From Candidatus Saccharicenans sp. (GTDB lineage Bacteria > Acidobacteriota > Aminicenantia > Aminicenantales > Saccharicenantaceae), in contig JANLGB010000084.1 in assembly GCA_024653405.1 (NCBI GenBank), positions 1,254 through 9,218 of the forward strand: a stretch of 7,965 bases of DNA. Direction: 5' to 3'. This document shows positions 1-5,809 of the stretch, in pieces (positions within the stretch are counted from its first letter, which is position 1; every line of letters starts with the position of its first letter). The translations under genes were made by a program, and so were the position numbers. The notes below the pieces were generated by a model that saw only the letters and a list, made by a program, of their open reading frames with translations, made no database searches and had not been told where the DNA came from.

Positions 1-280
1 CCAGCAGCTGACCCTGTTTCACCCGGTCGCCTTCGTTAACATAAATCCTAGCAATCTTGCCAGATATGTCCGGTGTTATGGCCTGCCTTTTCCAGGCTTC
101 AAGGGTGGCGGTATAGACCAGTTTTTCCGACACCTTCTGCTTTTTTACCCGGTAGACTTTAACCGGCGCCACGCTGAATTCATCCTCGGTAGCTGCTTTC
201 TGGGCCGGTTTCTGACAGGCAACCAGCAACAGGAACATTATCCCGTAAGCTGCGTATTGGGCTTTAATTCTTGAGAACAT
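1..280 (-). CDS. RND efflux membrane fusion (periplasmic adaptor) lipoprotein, N-terminal part
   Basis: Periplasmic adaptor subunits bridge an inner-membrane RND pump and a TolC-type outer membrane channel. About 93 residues are visible; the rest lies beyond position 1. The start ATG (278-280) has a GGAGGA ribosome site four bases upstream (285-290). Residues 1-22 form a lipoprotein signal peptide with a lipobox L19-V20-A21-C22, so the mature protein is probably lipid-anchored through Cys22. Residues 67-93 read ITPDISGKIARIYVNEGDRV followed by KQGQLL, the first half of the biotinyl/lipoyl-like barrel-sandwich domain typical of HlyD/AcrA-family adaptors. It begins 31 bases after the TolC-family stop codon, on the same strand, so it is cotranscribed with it. 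The family call is firm; the pump type (RND rather than ABC) is inferred from the TetR-TolC-adaptor order. Confidence 0.9.
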   Translation of the reverse strand, partial: MFSRIKAQYAAYGIMFLLLVACQKPAQKAATEDEFSVAPVKVYRVKKQKVSEKLVYTATLEAWKRQAITPDISGKIARIYVNEGDRVKQGQLL

Positions 281-311
281 TTTATCCTCCTTGTTCGCTG
301 TCAGGAATGTA

Positions 312-1673
312 TTATCTATCGGCTGTGTATCCGGAAATGGATTCGCCGGTAGCTTTTTCCAGGTTGGCCAGGGCCATCAGACATTCGTAAAGGGCCTGGG
401 CATAGTTGGTTCTGGCCTGGCTGAGAGCCACCTGGGCGGTAGTCACATCCAAAGTGGTGGCCAGCCCTTCAGAAAAATTGAGTTCGGCCAGACGCACGGC
501 TTCAGCTGCCTGCTCCACATTCTTCTGCTGCGACAGCAGGGCTTCCCTGGCCTGCTGGTAGTTGAGTATGGCCTGGTCCACTTCCAGCTTGATGGCCTCG
601 GTCAGCCCCTTCATGGTATAGTCCAGCTGCCGGGCTAGGGCTTTGGCCTGGGCTGCTTGAGCCTGGTTGGCGAAGCCGTTAAAGATGGGAATGTTCAGGG
701 CCAGGCTGATGGTATAGTAATTTTCCCAGTTGTTCTTCCTGAAATTTAGTAAGTTGGACCAGTAATTGATCTGGCCACCAATGGCCACGGTCGGCAGGTC
801 GCTGGCCCGGGCCAGCTTGATCATTTCCCCGGCCATCCGGCGCTGGTAGCCAAGCTGGTGAATCTCCGGCCGATTGAGCAGGGCTTTCTGCCGGGCTTCT
901 TCCGGGTTGATTTGCACTTCCTGATAAGTCAGTTCTCCCTTTATCTCTATCTGCTGGTTCAGGTCCAGTCCCAGCAGGTTTTTCAGGGCCAGCTCCGACA
1001 TCTGCAAGCCATTCCTGGCCCGGATGAGCTGCGGCTGCAGGTTGGCTAGCTGAACCTCGGCCCGGAGCAAGTCAAATTTGGTGGCCATGCCCACCTCGAC
1101 CAGGTTCCTGACATTTTTCAAATGCTTCTCAGCCAGGCTGACTGACTCTTCGGCCACTTCCAGGAACTTGCGGGCCAGGAGATAACCATAGAAAGCCTGC
1201 TTGACGTTCAGGATGGTTTCCTGGCGAGCCTGCTTGATGGACTCCTGGGTAGCCTGGTAATTGTAACTGGCCTGGCGGTAGCCGGAGGTCAGACGCCCGC
1301 CGGTGAAGAGCGGGAAAGAGAAATTCAGGCTCATCTGGTAGGTCCGGGTAAAGTCAAACTTCACCCTCTGGGGCTGACCCCCCGGAACCATGGGGGGAAT
1401 TTCCACGGTGAAGACTTTTTTGTCCAAGATATCAGTTCCCTGGGCATTTATGGTCGGCAAAAATCCAGAAGCCGCCCGGTGCACCTGGGCCCTGACTTCA
1501 TTTTCTTTCTCCAGGGTCGACAGGTAAAACGGGTTTTGTTGGAGAGCCAGCTTCAGGCAATCATCCAGGGTCAGTTCCAGCTTGCCCTCAGCCGTTTCCT
1601 GGGCTGACAGCTTCAGTCCAGCCATTACCAGAAAAATAATTAGAATCAAAAGCCAGTGACGCTTGGCCTTCAT
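312..1673 (-). CDS. TolC-family outer membrane efflux protein
   Basis: Outer membrane channel component of a tripartite efflux system, forming a beta-barrel plus periplasmic helical tunnel. The 453-residue length is usual for the family. Residues 1-25 are a Sec signal peptide (basic KAKRH, hydrophobic core, cleavage near LSA-QE). Two internally homologous halves are visible: GMATKFDLLRAE (about 195-206) corresponds to GLATTLDVTTAQVAL (about 403-417), and the strand segments FPLFTGGR (120-127) and IPIFNGFANQAQ (328-339) recur in the same relative place. Long Ala/Gln/Leu-rich helices lie between them. The ATG (1671-1673) overlaps the TGA of the upstream TetR gene as ATGA, with an AGGAG-type site at 1681-1685, so it is translationally coupled to the regulator. 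The adaptor lipoprotein follows after 31 bases. The substrate cannot be told from sequence. Confidence 0.95.
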   Translation of the reverse strand: MKAKRHWLLILIIFLVMAGLKLSAQETAEGKLELTLDDCLKLALQQNPFYLSTLEKENEVRAQVHRAASGFLPTINAQGTDILDKKVFTVEIPPMVPGGQPQRVKFDFTRTYQMSLNFSFPLFTGGRLTSGYRQASYNYQATQESIKQARQETILNVKQAFYGYLLARKFLEVAEESVSLAEKHLKNVRNLVEVGMATKFDLLRAEVQLANLQPQLIRARNGLQMSELALKNLLGLDLNQQIEIKGELTYQEVQINPEEARQKALLNRPEIHQLGYQRRMAGEMIKLARASDLPTVAIGGQINYWSNLLNFRKNNWENYYTISLALNIPIFNGFANQAQAAQAKALARQLDYTMKGLTEAIKLEVDQAILNYQQAREALLSQQKNVEQAAEAVRLAELNFSEGLATTLDVTTAQVALSQARTNYAQALYECLMALANLEKATGESISGYTADR

Positions 1674-2350
1674 GATTTGGCTCCTTTCTGCAGAGGTTCC
1701 CGGCCGATGCCAGTCATCAAGAATTCAAAAGCCCGCCGGGTTTCTTCCCGGGGCGAGATTTTTTCTTTCTGCCAGAAGCGGGTGTGAATTAAGCCCTCAA
1801 GCAGGGCCCAGACATAATAAAGCAATATTTCGGGATCAGCCTCTTTGAATTTTCCCTGTTCGATACCTTCGATCATCACCCGGCAGCCGGACTGCAGGAT
1901 TTCTTCTCTCCTGGCATTGAAGATTTTCAAGGCCTGCTGGAATTCGCGGCTTCTGTCCTTCCTGGCCGGGGCAAAAAGCCGATGGGCGAACTCGCGCAGG
2001 CTAGGGTCCTGGAGCAGCAGCCGGGAGATGTTTTCCTTGCTGCTCTGGATTTCAATGACCGAAAGGATCATCTCCTGTAGCTTGTCTTCCGGGGCCAGGT
2101 CCGAGGCCTGAATGGCCTGCAGTCGGTCTTTAATCTCCTCGATATACTGTAGAATTATTCCCAGGAATATCTGGCCCTTGTTGCGGAAATACTTGTAAAG
2201 GGTGGCCTTGGAAAAACCGGCTTCTTTGGCAATTTCGTCCATGGTGGCCGAGCGGAAGCCGCGGCGGATGATGACTCTTTCGGCCGCCTGGAGCATTAGC
2301 TTGCGGTATTCAGCCTGGATTATTTCTTTTCTTTGCGAACGGCCTGTCAT
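1670..2350 (-). CDS. TetR/AcrR-family transcriptional regulator of the efflux operon
   Basis: A 226-residue regulator, the usual size for TetR proteins. The N-terminal DNA-binding domain covers about residues 10-60; the helix-turn-helix is around 36-58 (TMDEIAKEAGFSKATLYKYF), followed by RNKGQIF, the canonical TetR signature. The C-terminal helical part (about 65-220) is the ligand-binding and dimerisation region and is not diagnostic of a ligand. The ATG (2348-2350) has GGAG at 2359-2362, eight bases upstream. It is the first gene of the efflux operon and shares a 4-base ATGA overlap with the TolC-family gene. By family precedent it represses its own operon, and the repeat block just upstream (2371-2430) is a plausible binding site. 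It may also act on the divergent secreted-protein gene, because the two promoters overlap. The regulatory role is inferred. Confidence 0.93.
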   Translation of the reverse strand: MTGRSQRKEIIQAEYRKLMLQAAERVIIRRGFRSATMDEIAKEAGFSKATLYKYFRNKGQIFLGIILQYIEEIKDRLQAIQASDLAPEDKLQEMILSVIEIQSSKENISRLLLQDPSLREFAHRLFAPARKDRSREFQQALKIFNARREEILQSGCRVMIEGIEQGKFKEADPEILLYYVWALLEGLIHTRFWQKEKISPREETRRAFEFLMTGIGREPLQKGAKS

Positions 2351-2370
2351 TGTTCCGGCTCCACTATTTT

Positions 2371-2430
2371 AATTAACCTCTGAGTATATAAATTAAACTA
2401 ATGAGTATATTTTATATCCTGATTAGTTTA
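2371..2430. promoter_or_regulatory. Candidate TetR operator: AT-rich direct and inverted repeats
   Basis: Two repeat patterns overlap here. AATTAA occurs at 2371-2376 and 2391-2396, and TGAGTATAT at 2381-2389 and 2402-2410, giving an imperfect tandem repeat of 20-21 bases, about two helical turns. A perfect 9-base inverted repeat, TAAACTAAT (2394-2402) and ATTAGTTTA (2422-2430), has a 19-base spacer that itself holds TATA-TTT-TATA (2406-2416). The block covers the expected transcription start and early transcribed region of the TetR promoter, where a bound repressor would block initiation. Position and symmetry fit a TetR-family operator; which of the repeats is bound is not decided by the sequence. 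Confidence 0.55.
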
Positions 2431-2433
2431 TCC

Positions 2434-2462
2434 ACTCTACCACCGGAATCGGGACTTGTCAA
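2434..2462 (-). promoter_or_regulatory. Sigma-70-type promoter of the TetR-TolC-adaptor operon
   Basis: Read on the minus strand, a perfect -35 box TTGACA (2462-2457) is followed after exactly 17 bases by TAGAGT (2439-2434), which matches the -10 consensus at four of six positions including the key T-A and final T. The expected start is near 2427, inside the right arm of the inverted repeat, leaving a leader of about 75 bases before the TetR ATG. Confidence 0.55.
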
Positions 2463-2484
2463 GAGCCGGGGCCCGACTTAAAAT
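2456..2484 (+). promoter_or_regulatory. Sigma-70-type promoter of the divergent secreted-protein gene
   Basis: TTGTCA (2456-2461, five of six matches to the -35 consensus) and TAAAAT (2479-2484, five of six matches to the -10 consensus) are separated by 17 bases. Expected start is near 2491, so the leader is only about 14 bases and begins at the ribosome site GGAAGG. The -35 box overlaps the minus-strand -35 box (2457-2462) by five bases. Confidence 0.6.
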
Positions 2485-2504
2485 ATGAACGGAAGGTAAG
2501 GGTT

Positions 2505-3227
2505 TTGAGGCACAAGCCTGTCAGACCGGCCTCTCCGGCCGGCACTTTGATTCTGCTCGTTATTTTCATATCTTTTTTAAGCCAGCCGGCCGGGGCTCAG
2601 TCTGGCCGTTTCTGGCAGCTGGTCTTAAAACTCCAGATCCGGGGAGATTTCCGTCCGGCCGTTTCCGGGACCCCAGCCGGCAATTTCTGGCTGGAAAGCG
2701 ATTGGTGTGGTTTCCTGGAAGAAGACGGCCTGGACTTCATCATCTACCACCTGGGCTCAAGCACGGTCCGCTGGCAATTAGCCTGGGACAGGAAAGAAAC
2801 TGGACCCTCTATCCCGGAGCCAGGACTCAAGCTGGACTACGTCCAGGGCCAGGAAACGGATATCATTTTCTATTTTTCCTGGCAGCCAGAAATGATGTCC
2901 TTCCCTCTGGATTCAACCTTCAAGGGCTTTATCATCCTGCCGGCCGTTCCCTGGGTTGGGTCCGAAGACAAGATCCCCTGGTTTAAGAGGAGAGTCGTCC
3001 ACGGAGACCGAAACCTGAGCTTGCCCAGAAGCCAGCTGGCCCAGCAGGAAATCCACAGAGAATTCAATTGGGAAGAAGAAACCACCTTCCAGAATTCAGG
3101 CCCCTCCATCGTCAAGCAGCGAAGTCGGGTCAGGGTTGTCCTGGAACTAACCAAATGCCAGCTCCGGCCGAAAGTCAAGCCCGGGGGTGAAATCGGTCGT
3201 AAATCTGTTTCAGCCTTTCCCGGCTGA
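2505..3227 (+). CDS. Secreted protein of unknown function
   Basis: I do not recognise this 240-residue protein. The start is TTG at 2505 with GGAAGG (2491-2496) eight bases upstream; the nearby ATG at 2485 meets a stop after four codons and is not usable. Residues 1-31 look like a Sec signal peptide: basic start RHKPVR, hydrophobic LILLVIFISFL, and a likely cleavage after PAGA before QS. The mature part is rich in Trp, Phe and alternating hydrophobic/polar residues (for example DGLDFIIYHLGSSTVRWQLAW), suggesting a beta-rich periplasmic or outer membrane associated domain. It has only two cysteines after the signal and no recognised motif. Codon use in the body (frequent CTG, GCC, GTC, GAC) is like its neighbours, which supports real coding. 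It is driven divergently from the TetR-efflux operon, so co-regulation is possible. The last 53 bases overlap the convergent recombinase gene. Confidence 0.75.
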   Translation: MRHKPVRPASPAGTLILLVIFISFLSQPAGAQSGRFWQLVLKLQIRGDFRPAVSGTPAGNFWLESDWCGFLEEDGLDFIIYHLGSSTVRWQLAWDRKETGPSIPEPGLKLDYVQGQETDIIFYFSWQPEMMSFPLDSTFKGFIILPAVPWVGSEDKIPWFKRRVVHGDRNLSLPRSQLAQQEIHREFNWEEETTFQNSGPSIVKQRSRVRVVLELTKCQLRPKVKPGGEIGRKSVSAFPG

Positions 3228-4068
3228 CGTGGGTATAAATTTGGGTGGTGGTAATCTGGCTATGCCCCAGGAGCATCTGGACCGACCTCAGGTCCGCCCC
3301 CCGCTCCAGAAGATGGGTAGCAAAGGAGTGCCGGAGAACATGGGGGTGAATCTTGTCCCGGAGGCCGGCTTCCTGGCCGTAGCTTTTAAGTATTTTCCAG
3401 ATTCCCTGGCGGGTAAATGGTTTTCCCCGGCGGGTGAGGAAAACAGCCGGCGAACCGGTCTGGTCCCAGGTGGGCCGAACCTCCCGCAGGTAGGTTTTTA
3501 GCCAGCCGGCAGCCGCCCGACCTACCGGAACTATCCTTTCCTTGCTACCCTTCCCCTTGCAGATTAAGAAGCCCTGAGCCAGCCTTATATCCTTCAGCTC
3601 CAGGGACACTAATTCAGAAACCCGCAAGCCACAGCCGTAGAGAATCTCCAGCATGGCCCGGTCCCTGATTCCCTGGGGCTTGTTAAGGTCGGGCTTTTCC
3701 AGCAGTCTTTCTACTTCTTCTACCGTCAGCACCCGGGGCAGGTTCAGCCAGAGGGAGGGAGAGGTCAGGCCTTCGGCCGGGTTTTTCTTCAGGTGGTTCT
3801 CCAGCACCAGGAACCGGAAAAATGATTTGAGGGAAGAAACCAGCCTGGCCAGGGAGCGGGGCGAAAGACCGGATTGAGCCTGGAGATGAATAAAGTCTAC
3901 CAGGTCCGACTCCTTTATTCTTAAGAGGCTCTTTTTGTCCCGGTCCAGGAAGGCAAAAAGTTTTTTCAGGTCGAGGGCGTAGGAATTCAGGCTGTTGGCC
4001 GATAGCCCTTTCTCTACGGCCAGGTAGTCGCAGTAAATTTTCAGCAGTTCTTCCTGGTATTTGGGCAT
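3175..4068 (-). CDS. xerD: XerD-type site-specific tyrosine recombinase
   Basis: Tyrosine recombinases of this group resolve chromosome dimers at dif by cutting and rejoining DNA through a phosphotyrosine intermediate. At 297 residues it has the full XerC/D length. Residues 1-95 form the SAM-like core-binding domain and 110-297 the catalytic domain. All six active-site residues are present: R149 (GLRVSEL), K173 (GKGSKER), H243 and R246 (HVLRHSFATH), H269 (LLGHS) and nucleophile Y278 (QIYTH). These run one position behind the E. coli XerD residues as I recall them, and the C-terminus ends HPRA like E. coli XerD, which favours XerD over XerC. The ATG (4066-4068) lies 17 bases after the hydrolase stop; the ribosome site is weak (GAAAAG), suggesting reliance on upstream translation. 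Its 3' end overlaps the convergent secreted-protein gene by 53 bases. Confidence 0.93.
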   Translation of the reverse strand: MPKYQEELLKIYCDYLAVEKGLSANSLNSYALDLKKLFAFLDRDKKSLLRIKESDLVDFIHLQAQSGLSPRSLARLVSSLKSFFRFLVLENHLKKNPAEGLTSPSLWLNLPRVLTVEEVERLLEKPDLNKPQGIRDRAMLEILYGCGLRVSELVSLELKDIRLAQGFLICKGKGSKERIVPVGRAAAGWLKTYLREVRPTWDQTGSPAVFLTRRGKPFTRQGIWKILKSYGQEAGLRDKIHPHVLRHSFATHLLERGADLRSVQMLLGHSQITTTQIYTHVSRERLKQIYDRFHPRA

Positions 4069-4085
4069 CTTTTCAGGCTTTATTC

Positions 4086-4712
4086 TTATTCAAGAAAAGG
4101 ATTGTTTTCTTTTTCCTCGGCAATGGCGGTCCTGGGGCCATGCCCGGGCAGGACCAGGGTTTCGTCCGGGCAGGTCATAACCCTCGTTCTTAAAGAATGG
4201 ATCAGGTCCTTCCAGGAACCTCCGGGCAGGTCGGTCCGGCCCACCCCTCCGCAGAACAGGGTATCACCCGAGAACAGGATTCCGGAGGTGTAAAAGCAGA
4301 CGCTTCCAGGGCTATGACCGGGAGTATGGATGACCTGGAGGCCGCATTGCCCTATTTTAATCTCATCTCCATCGGCCAGCAGCCGGTCCGGCCGGGGAGT
4401 GGGCTTGGCCCCCAGCATGAGGCCGAATTCCAGTTGCAGGCTCTCCTCGAGCAACGGCAGGTCGGCCTGGTGCAGGGCAATCGGTACCTGGTATCTTTCT
4501 TTAATTTCCAGGTTGGCCCCGGTGTGGTCGACGTGGCCATGGGTATTCAGGATGATGACTGGTTTCAGGTTGAGGTGAGTAATCAGGGGAAAAATCAGCT
4601 CGGCCTCGGCCCCCGGGTCGATGACCGCGCATTCCCTGGTGTCGGGGCAGAAAAAAAGGTAGCAATTGGTTTCCAGAGGGCCGACAATCACCAGCTGATA
4701 ATTCAAGGCCAT
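4086..4712 (-). CDS. Metallo-beta-lactamase-fold hydrolase, glyoxalase II-like
   Basis: A 208-residue single-domain hydrolase of the glyoxalase II-like branch of the metallo-beta-lactamase superfamily, expected in the cytoplasm (no signal peptide). The complete dinuclear metal site is visible: H58, H60, D62 and H63 in THGHVDHTGAN, H133 in TPGHSPGSVCF, bridging D150 in FSGDTLF, and H191 in LPGHGPRT. It lacks the extra C-terminal domain of classical glyoxalase II (about 250 residues), so it is closer to the short YcbL-like proteins; the substrate (thioester such as S-lactoylglutathione, or another) cannot be assigned. The start ATG (4710-4712) is preceded by GGGGTGG (4716-4722). It is the first gene of a pair with the xerD-like gene, which follows after 17 bases. 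Its promoter lies in the divergent region 4732-4760. Confidence 0.92.
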   Translation of the reverse strand: MALNYQLVIVGPLETNCYLFFCPDTRECAVIDPGAEAELIFPLITHLNLKPVIILNTHGHVDHTGANLEIKERYQVPIALHQADLPLLEESLQLEFGLMLGAKPTPRPDRLLADGDEIKIGQCGLQVIHTPGHSPGSVCFYTSGILFSGDTLFCGGVGRTDLPGGSWKDLIHSLRTRVMTCPDETLVLPGHGPRTAIAEEKENNPFLE

Positions 4713-4731
4713 CTGCCACCCCGATGGGCTT

Positions 4732-4760
4732 ATATTATGTCAACCAGAAGTCCCCGTCAA
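4732..4760 (-). promoter_or_regulatory. Predicted promoter of the hydrolase-xerD pair
   Basis: On the minus strand TTGACG (4760-4755, five of six) is followed after 17 bases by TAATAT (4737-4732, four of six). The expected start is near 4725, giving a leader of about a dozen bases before the hydrolase ATG. It is the only promoter-like pair seen ahead of this gene. Confidence 0.45.
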
Positions 4761-4768
4761 GCAATTTT

Positions 4769-4798
4769 TTGTCGGCCCGGATGAAGCTGTGTTATAAT
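4769..4798 (+). promoter_or_regulatory. Extended -10 promoter for the MPN-like/AMMECR1 pair
   Basis: TATAAT (4793-4798) is a perfect -10 box and is preceded by TGT (4790-4792), giving an extended -10 TGTTATAAT. A weak -35 match TTGTCG (4769-4774) sits 18 bases upstream. Expected start is about 4805, only some eight bases before the ATG at 4813, so the message would be almost leaderless. Confidence 0.65.
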
Positions 4799-4812
4799 TC
4801 CTGGCGAAGCCG

Positions 4813-5214
4813 ATGGAATTGATAATTCTCCAGGAAGCCCGGAAAGAGCTAAGTCTAAGGGCCAGGGCCGGTCGCCCGGCTCAGGGCTACCTGCTGGGCC
4901 GGCCAACCGGGCCCGGACTGTTCGTGGAAAAAATCTTCTGTCTGTCGTGGGGAGAACTCCTAAAACCGGACGTTTTCTTCCTGGTCGAAAAAAACCAGGC
5001 TCGCGACATCCTCGGAGTATTCAGCTTCCAGCCCCGCCCGGCGTTGGAAAAAAGACTCTTGCAACCCCTGTTCTGTGGCAAGGTTTTCCTGAGACTGGAG
5101 GTCAGGGCCGACGGGGAAATCCGGCCCCGGGCCAAACAGATAGGCTTTGACCGCCAATTTTATTTTAAACCCCTGGGGCGAATAATCATGGAAATGGAGG
5201 CCGCCGATGACTGA
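4813..5214 (+). CDS. Small protein of unknown function, possibly a degenerate JAB/MPN-like domain
   Basis: A 133-residue cytoplasmic protein with no signal peptide. The start ATG lies about 15 bases after a strong -10 box and has no clear Shine-Dalgarno site; an in-frame TAA at 4795-4797 prevents an upstream ATG. The layout recalls a JAB/MPN fold: an N-terminal helix, GYLLGR (26-31), a strand FVEKIFCL, then PDVFFLVEKNQARDILGVFS where metalloprotease members carry the HSHP motif, and finally KVFLRLEV and the IRPRAKQIGF strands. The metal-binding histidines, the Ser-Asp pair and the catalytic Glu are all absent, so if the fold is right it is non-catalytic. This fold idea is an inference from pattern only. 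The gene overlaps the AMMECR1 gene by eight bases, so the two are translated together. Confidence 0.75.
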   Translation: MELIILQEARKELSLRARAGRPAQGYLLGRPTGPGLFVEKIFCLSWGELLKPDVFFLVEKNQARDILGVFSFQPRPALEKRLLQPLFCGKVFLRLEVRADGEIRPRAKQIGFDRQFYFKPLGRIIMEMEAADD

Positions 5215-5773
5215 AGCTTCAGAATTCCTTACGCCCGAAGACCAGAAGTTCCTGCTGCAGTTAGCCCGCCGCTCAATTGCCCATTTTCTGAAAACGCGCC
5301 AGCTGCTGGAAATTGAGGTGGATAACCCCAGGCTCAAAGAAAAGCAGGGAGCCTTTGTCACATTAAAGATTAACGGAGAACTGAGAGGTTGTATAGGCTA
5401 TCCACTTCCTTATAAACCGCTCTACCAGACCATAGTCGAGATGGCCGTGGCCGCCGCCACCGAGGATTATCGCTTCCCCCCGGTGACCGAGGAGGAGATG
5501 CAGGACCTGGTGATTGAAATCTCAGTCCTGACCCTGCCCCGGAAAGTCAAAAGCCCGGAGGAAGTGGTGGTCGGCCGGCACGGTATAATCATCAGCAAGG
5601 GATATAACAAAGGATTGCTTCTGCCCCAGGTGCCGCTGGAATATGGCTGGGACCGGGAAACCTATCTCAGCCACGGTTGCCTCAAGGCCGGGTTGCCAGC
5701 GGACGAATGGAAGCGCGGGGTAAACCTGGAGGTCTTTGAAGCCCAGGTTTTTTCCGAACAAGATTCCGACTGA
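5207..5773 (+). CDS. amrA: AMMECR1-domain protein (AmmeMemoRadiSam system protein A type)
   Basis: A 188-residue, single-domain AMMECR1 protein, the usual length. The family hallmark LRGCIGY is at residues 59-65 with Cys62; other conserved parts are GAFVTLK (48-54), EDYRFPPV (86-93), IEISVLT (103-109), and GLLLPQV (136-142), followed by the Cys158 region (SHGCLKAGL). The biochemical function of the family is still poorly defined; bacterial members often sit with a MEMO1-like protein and a radical SAM enzyme, neither of which is adjacent here. The ATG at 5207 has GGAGG (5196-5200) six bases upstream and overlaps the end of the preceding small gene as ATGACTGA. No promoter is seen between the two, so it depends on the promoter near 4793. 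A 6-bp stem (5775-5791) follows the stop. Confidence 0.93.
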   Translation: MTEASEFLTPEDQKFLLQLARRSIAHFLKTRQLLEIEVDNPRLKEKQGAFVTLKINGELRGCIGYPLPYKPLYQTIVEMAVAAATEDYRFPPVTEEEMQDLVIEISVLTLPRKVKSPEEVVVGRHGIIISKGYNKGLLLPQVPLEYGWDRETYLSHGCLKAGLPADEWKRGVNLEVFEAQVFSEQDSD

Positions 5774-5774
5774 C

Positions 5775-5791
5775 CCCGGAACCAATCCGGG
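5775..5791. other. Short hairpin between convergent genes
   Basis: CCCGGA (5775-5780) and TCCGGG (5786-5791) form a perfect 6-bp stem with a 5-base loop between the convergent AMMECR1 and TPR genes. Neither strand has a T-run after it, so it is not a standard intrinsic terminator. TCCGG can also pair with CCGGA at 5804-5808. It may protect the 3' ends or assist termination. Confidence 0.3.
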
Positions 5792-5809
5792 CGTGGACGC
5801 TGTCCGGAG

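Noticed and set aside
2485..2499. ATG as start of the secreted-protein gene
   Set aside because: It reaches TAA after four codons; the TTG at 2505 with GGAAGG eight bases upstream is the workable start.
4729..4745. dif-like half site (TTATGTCAACC) upstream of the hydrolase-xerD pair
   Set aside because: The right half resembles a XerD-binding arm, but the left half (4718-4728) shows almost no match to a XerC arm, and the AT-rich part is explained by the -10 box of the minus-strand promoter.
4197..4784. 195-codon open frame on the plus strand opposite the hydrolase gene
   Set aside because: It is antisense to a gene with a complete metal-binding site, has no ribosome site or coherent protein features, and is a by-product of GC-rich codon use.
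5775..5791. Bidirectional intrinsic terminator between AMMECR1 and the TPR gene
   Set aside because: The stem is real but neither strand has a T-run, so it is listed only as a hairpin.
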